Made by a program: the position numbers and the translations under genes. From the NCBI GenBank assembly GCA_004298295.1, contig SCUH01000273.1, forward strand, positions 1 to 8,406: 8,406 nucleotides of DNA, in the 5' to 3' direction. The notes beneath the pieces were generated by a model. That model searched no databases, was not told the DNA's origin, and saw only the letters and a program-made list of their open reading frames with translations. This DNA comes from Betaproteobacteria bacterium (GTDB taxonomy: Bacteria; Pseudomonadota; Gammaproteobacteria; Burkholderiales; SG8-39). Below are positions 6,291 to 8,406 of this stretch, piece by piece (position 1 is the stretch's first letter; every line of letters starts with the position of its first letter).

Positions 6291-7465
6291 GGCGCCTGCC
6301 CCTGGAGGGGGTGCGCGTCGTCGAGTTCGCGCATATGGTGATGGGCCCGACCTGCGGCCTGGTGCTGGCCGATCTCGGCGCCGAAGTCATCAAGGTCGAA
6401 CCGCTCGAGGGCGACAACACGCGCCGCCTGATGGGCGCCGGCGCCGGTTTCTATCCGATCTTCAATCGCAACAAGCAGAGCCTTGCGGTCGACCTGAAAA
6501 GCGCAAGCGGGCGCGAAATCGTCCTGCGGCTGATCGACACCGCCGACGCGGTGACGGAAAACTTCCGCCCCGGCGCGCTCGAGCGCATGGGCTTGGGCTA
6601 CGAAGCGCTCTCGCAGCGCAATCCGCGGCTCGTCTACTGCACGCTGAAGGGGTTCCTCTCCGGACCGTACGAAAACCGGCCCGCGCTCGACGAAGTGGTG
6701 CAGATGATGGGCGGCCTCGCCTACATGACCGGTCTGCCCGACCGGCCGCTGCGCGTGGGCTCCTCGGTCAACGACATCATGGGCGGAATGTTCGGCGCCA
6801 TCGGCATCCTCGCTGCGCTGCGCGAGCGCGAGTCCACGGGCCGCGGCAAGCTGGTGCGCAGCGCGCTCTTTGAGAACACCGTGTTCCTGGTCGCGCAGCA
6901 CATGGCGCAGCTCGCGATCACCGGCGAAGAGCCGCCGCCGATGGCGGTGAAAAAACCCGCCTGGGGCGTCTACGACATCTTCGAGACCGCGGACGATCGT
7001 CTGTTCGTCGGCGTGGTCACCGACACGCAGTGGGACGTGTTCTGCCGCGAGTTCGGCGAAGCGGAGCTCGCTGCCGATCGGCGCCTGCGCGCGAACAGCC
7101 AGCGCGTCGCCGAGCGCGCCTGGCTGATCCCGCACCTGGCCGGCCTCTTCCGTCGCTACCGGCGTGCCGAGCTGGAGCAGAAGCTGGAGGCGATCGGGTT
7201 GCCCTACGCGCCGATCACCCGCCCGCGCGAGCTGTTCGACGACCCGCATCTCAACGCGGGTGCCGGCATGATCGAGACGCGCGACCCGCGCGGCTATGCC
7301 TTCAAGGTGCCGGGGCTGCCGCTGGAACTCGACGGCGAGCGCCTCGCGCAGCGCAGTGCGCCGCCCGGCGTCGGCGAAGGCGCCCGCGAAATTCTTTCCG
7401 CTCTGGGATACGGCACTGCCGAAATCGAGGCGCTCGCCGCCACGGGCGTGCTCGCCCTGCCCTGA
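6287..7465 (+). CDS. Family III CoA-transferase (CaiB/BaiF type)
   Basis: Cytoplasmic enzyme of 392 residues that moves CoA from a donor such as succinyl-CoA to a carboxylic acid through an aspartyl-CoA intermediate. The family pattern is clear: N-terminal PLEGVRVVEFAHMVMGP, LADLGAEVIKVEPLEGD (27-43), the NRNKQSLAVDLK strand (60-71), VTENFRPGALERMGLGY (89-105), LVYCTLKGF and RPALDEVVQMMGG, then GLPDRPLRVGSSVNDIMGG with the probable catalytic aspartate D163. Length is normal (about 380-430). The start ATG overlaps the lyase stop; AAGGG at 6267-6271 and CAGGG at 6275-6279 are possible weak ribosome sites. Members paired with an HMG-CoA-lyase-type gene include the succinyl-CoA:citramalate CoA-transferase of Chloroflexus, and human SUGCT acts on hydroxymethylglutarate, so those acids are the leading candidate acceptors here. 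Oxalate, carnitine and other substrates exist in the family and cannot be excluded by sequence reading. It is the last gene of the operon. Confidence 0.92.
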   Translation: MRRLPLEGVRVVEFAHMVMGPTCGLVLADLGAEVIKVEPLEGDNTRRLMGAGAGFYPIFNRNKQSLAVDLKSASGREIVLRLIDTADAVTENFRPGALERMGLGYEALSQRNPRLVYCTLKGFLSGPYENRPALDEVVQMMGGLAYMTGLPDRPLRVGSSVNDIMGGMFGAIGILAALRERESTGRGKLVRSALFENTVFLVAQHMAQLAITGEEPPPMAVKKPAWGVYDIFETADDRLFVGVVTDTQWDVFCREFGEAELAADRRLRANSQRVAERAWLIPHLAGLFRRYRRAELEQKLEAIGLPYAPITRPRELFDDPHLNAGAGMIETRDPRGYAFKVPGLPLELDGERLAQRSAPPGVGEGAREILSALGYGTAEIEALAATGVLALP

Positions 7466-7466
7466 G

Positions 7467-8406
7467 TCAGGCCGGCAGACCGGCTTTCAGGAGGCTCTCA
7501 CGGTGATGCTCGCGGTCCGCCGGCCGCTGGTAGTGCATGACCGTATCGAGATAGCGCTCGATCGAAAACGATGAGGTCTCCGCCAGCACGCGGTGCGCAA
7601 GTTCCTGCGCCGCCGGCCCGTCGCCGAGTTGCGCGTGGCACGCCGCAAGGAAAGCGTGGGTGCTGGCGTCGGGCGCCGCGATGTGCCGGAACGCCTCGAT
7701 CGCCTCGCGGTAACGTCGCGCCACGAAGTGCGCGCGCCCCAAGTGACCCCAGAATCGCGCCGGATGGTAGGGATTTAGCCGCATCGCCTTGCGGATCCAC
7801 TCGATGCCGTCCTCGGCGCGCCCGAGCCAGGTGAGGATCTCGCCCTGCTGGACCACGATCAGGTCGTCATTCGGGTTCAGCCGGAGCGCGCGCTCCTGGT
7901 GGTAATTGGCTTTCTCGAGTTCATGCTGGGTCACCGCGACGGCGGCGAGAATGCGGTGCACGTCGCTGTCGTTCTCGTCGAGCGAGAGCGCAACTTGCAG
8001 TTCCTCGACAATGGCCGTCTCCGTCGCGGCACGGTCTTCGCACCAACCGTAGCCCCACGCCTGGCCCAGCACGCAGGCCTTCCAGGCATGCGCATGCGCG
8101 TAGCCCGGATCGAGCTCGATGGCGCGCTCCAGCGATCGCAGCGCGGCGGCATTGTCCTCCCGCCGGCTGCGGTGATGCAGCACTTTGCCGTTGAGGACGC
8201 ACTCGTAGGCGGCCATGTTATCGGTGGTCTTGCGCGCCACGCGGTCGCGCGCTGCGGCTTCGACGCGCCCCGGCAGCACCGCCACTATCGACGAGGTGAC
8301 CTCGTCCTGGATGGCGAAGATATCCTCCAGATCGCGGTCATAGCGCTCGGCCCAGAGATGGTGGTCGGTTTCGGCGTCGATCAGCTGCACCGTGATGCGC
8401 ACGCGC
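7467..8406 (-). CDS. Tetratricopeptide-repeat protein, C-terminal part (5' end outside the window)
   Basis: About 313 residues of an open frame that enters from the right edge and stops at 7467-7469. The first visible stretch, RITVQLIDAETDHHLWAERY followed by a DLEDIFAIQDEV segment, is typical of the TolB-like region in large proteins that begin with a CadC-type winged helix or a class III adenylate/guanylate cyclase domain and end in TPRs. Which N-terminal domain applies cannot be seen. After it come helical pairs with TPR spacing, including ALRSLERAIELDPGYAHAHA, YHQERALRLNPNDDLIVVQQ, WIRKAMRLNPYHPARFWGHL and REAIEAFRHIAAPDASTHAF. The GTG at about 8402 is internal, not a start. Such proteins are probably signalling or regulatory and use the TPRs as protein-binding surfaces; the target is unknown. 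It converges on the CoA-transferase gene with one base between the stop codons and is not part of the operon. Confidence 0.85.
   Translation of the reverse strand, partial: RVRITVQLIDAETDHHLWAERYDRDLEDIFAIQDEVTSSIVAVLPGRVEAAARDRVARKTTDNMAAYECVLNGKVLHHRSRREDNAAALRSLERAIELDPGYAHAHAWKACVLGQAWGYGWCEDRAATETAIVEELQVALSLDENDSDVHRILAAVAVTQHELEKANYHQERALRLNPNDDLIVVQQGEILTWLGRAEDGIEWIRKAMRLNPYHPARFWGHLGRAHFVARRYREAIEAFRHIAAPDASTHAFLAACHAQLGDGPAAQELAHRVLAETSSFSIERYLDTVMHYQRPADREHHRESLLKAGLPA
7469..7487 (+). terminator. Weak candidate hairpin terminator of the operon
   Basis: Just after the CoA-transferase stop, AGGCCGG (7469-7475), loop CAGA and CCGGCTT (7480-7486) can form a 7-bp stem that includes one G-T wobble pair. 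Only three T residues (7485-7487) follow or overlap the stem, so it is a poor intrinsic terminator. It also lies inside the last codons of the convergent minus-strand gene. No better terminator is visible. Confidence 0.25.

Noticed and set aside
5912..7249. 445-codon open frame on the minus strand opposite the lyase and CoA-transferase
   Set aside because: Antisense shadow with no recognisable domain; both plus-strand genes have conserved catalytic motifs throughout.
8400..8402. GTG as a start codon for the TPR protein
   Set aside because: The codon before it is also open and the motif RITVQLIDAETD continues a known domain, so this is the interior of a longer gene cut by the window edge.
1..8406. 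CRISPR array, insertion sequence, phage or defence system
   Set aside because: No spaced repeats, transposase, integrase, terminal inverted repeats or toxin-antitoxin pair can be seen; all space is taken by metabolic, membrane and TPR genes with uniform composition.

Overview
The window is GC-rich, densely packed bacterial DNA with six protein-coding genes and almost no non-coding space. Gene types, protein motifs and codon use (strong G/C third positions) point to a betaproteobacterium of the Burkholderiales or a related order. This is an inference from family resemblance; there is no rRNA or other marker gene to confirm it. I see no mobile element, tRNA, rRNA or CRISPR array.

Layout. (1) Minus strand, 1-1966: acetyl-CoA synthetase (acs), complete at its start and running off the left edge a few codons before its stop. 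(2) 1967-2147: the only real intergenic region (181 bp). It is a divergent promoter region with a 10-bp tandem repeat on the acs side and four copies of TTGCGG/CCGCAA arranged as inverted repeats on the other side. (3) Plus strand, 2148-7465: a tight five-gene run of UPF0114 membrane protein, class I fumarate hydratase, MFS transporter, HMG-CoA-lyase-like enzyme and family III (CaiB/BaiF) CoA-transferase. Junctions are 2 bp, about 20 bp, ATGA overlap and ATGA overlap, so it is very likely one operon. (4) Minus strand, 7467-8406: the C-terminal part of a tetratricopeptide-repeat protein. It converges on the operon with a single base between the two stop codons and runs off the right edge.

How the genes may work together. 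A CoA-transferase and an HMG-CoA-lyase-type enzyme translated from overlapping codons form a natural two-step route: a branched hydroxy-dicarboxylic acid is activated with CoA, then cleaved to acetyl-CoA plus a keto acid. Class I fumarases are known to hydrate mesaconate as well as fumarate, and the MFS protein could import the acid. The operon may therefore be a C5/C6 branched dicarboxylate catabolic unit (mesaconate, citramalate, itaconate or 3-hydroxy-3-methylglutarate) rather than only a TCA-cycle gene beside unrelated neighbours. The divergent acs, which makes acetyl-CoA from acetate, fits a general carbon-scavenging setting. This functional link is a hypothesis; the individual family assignments are much firmer.
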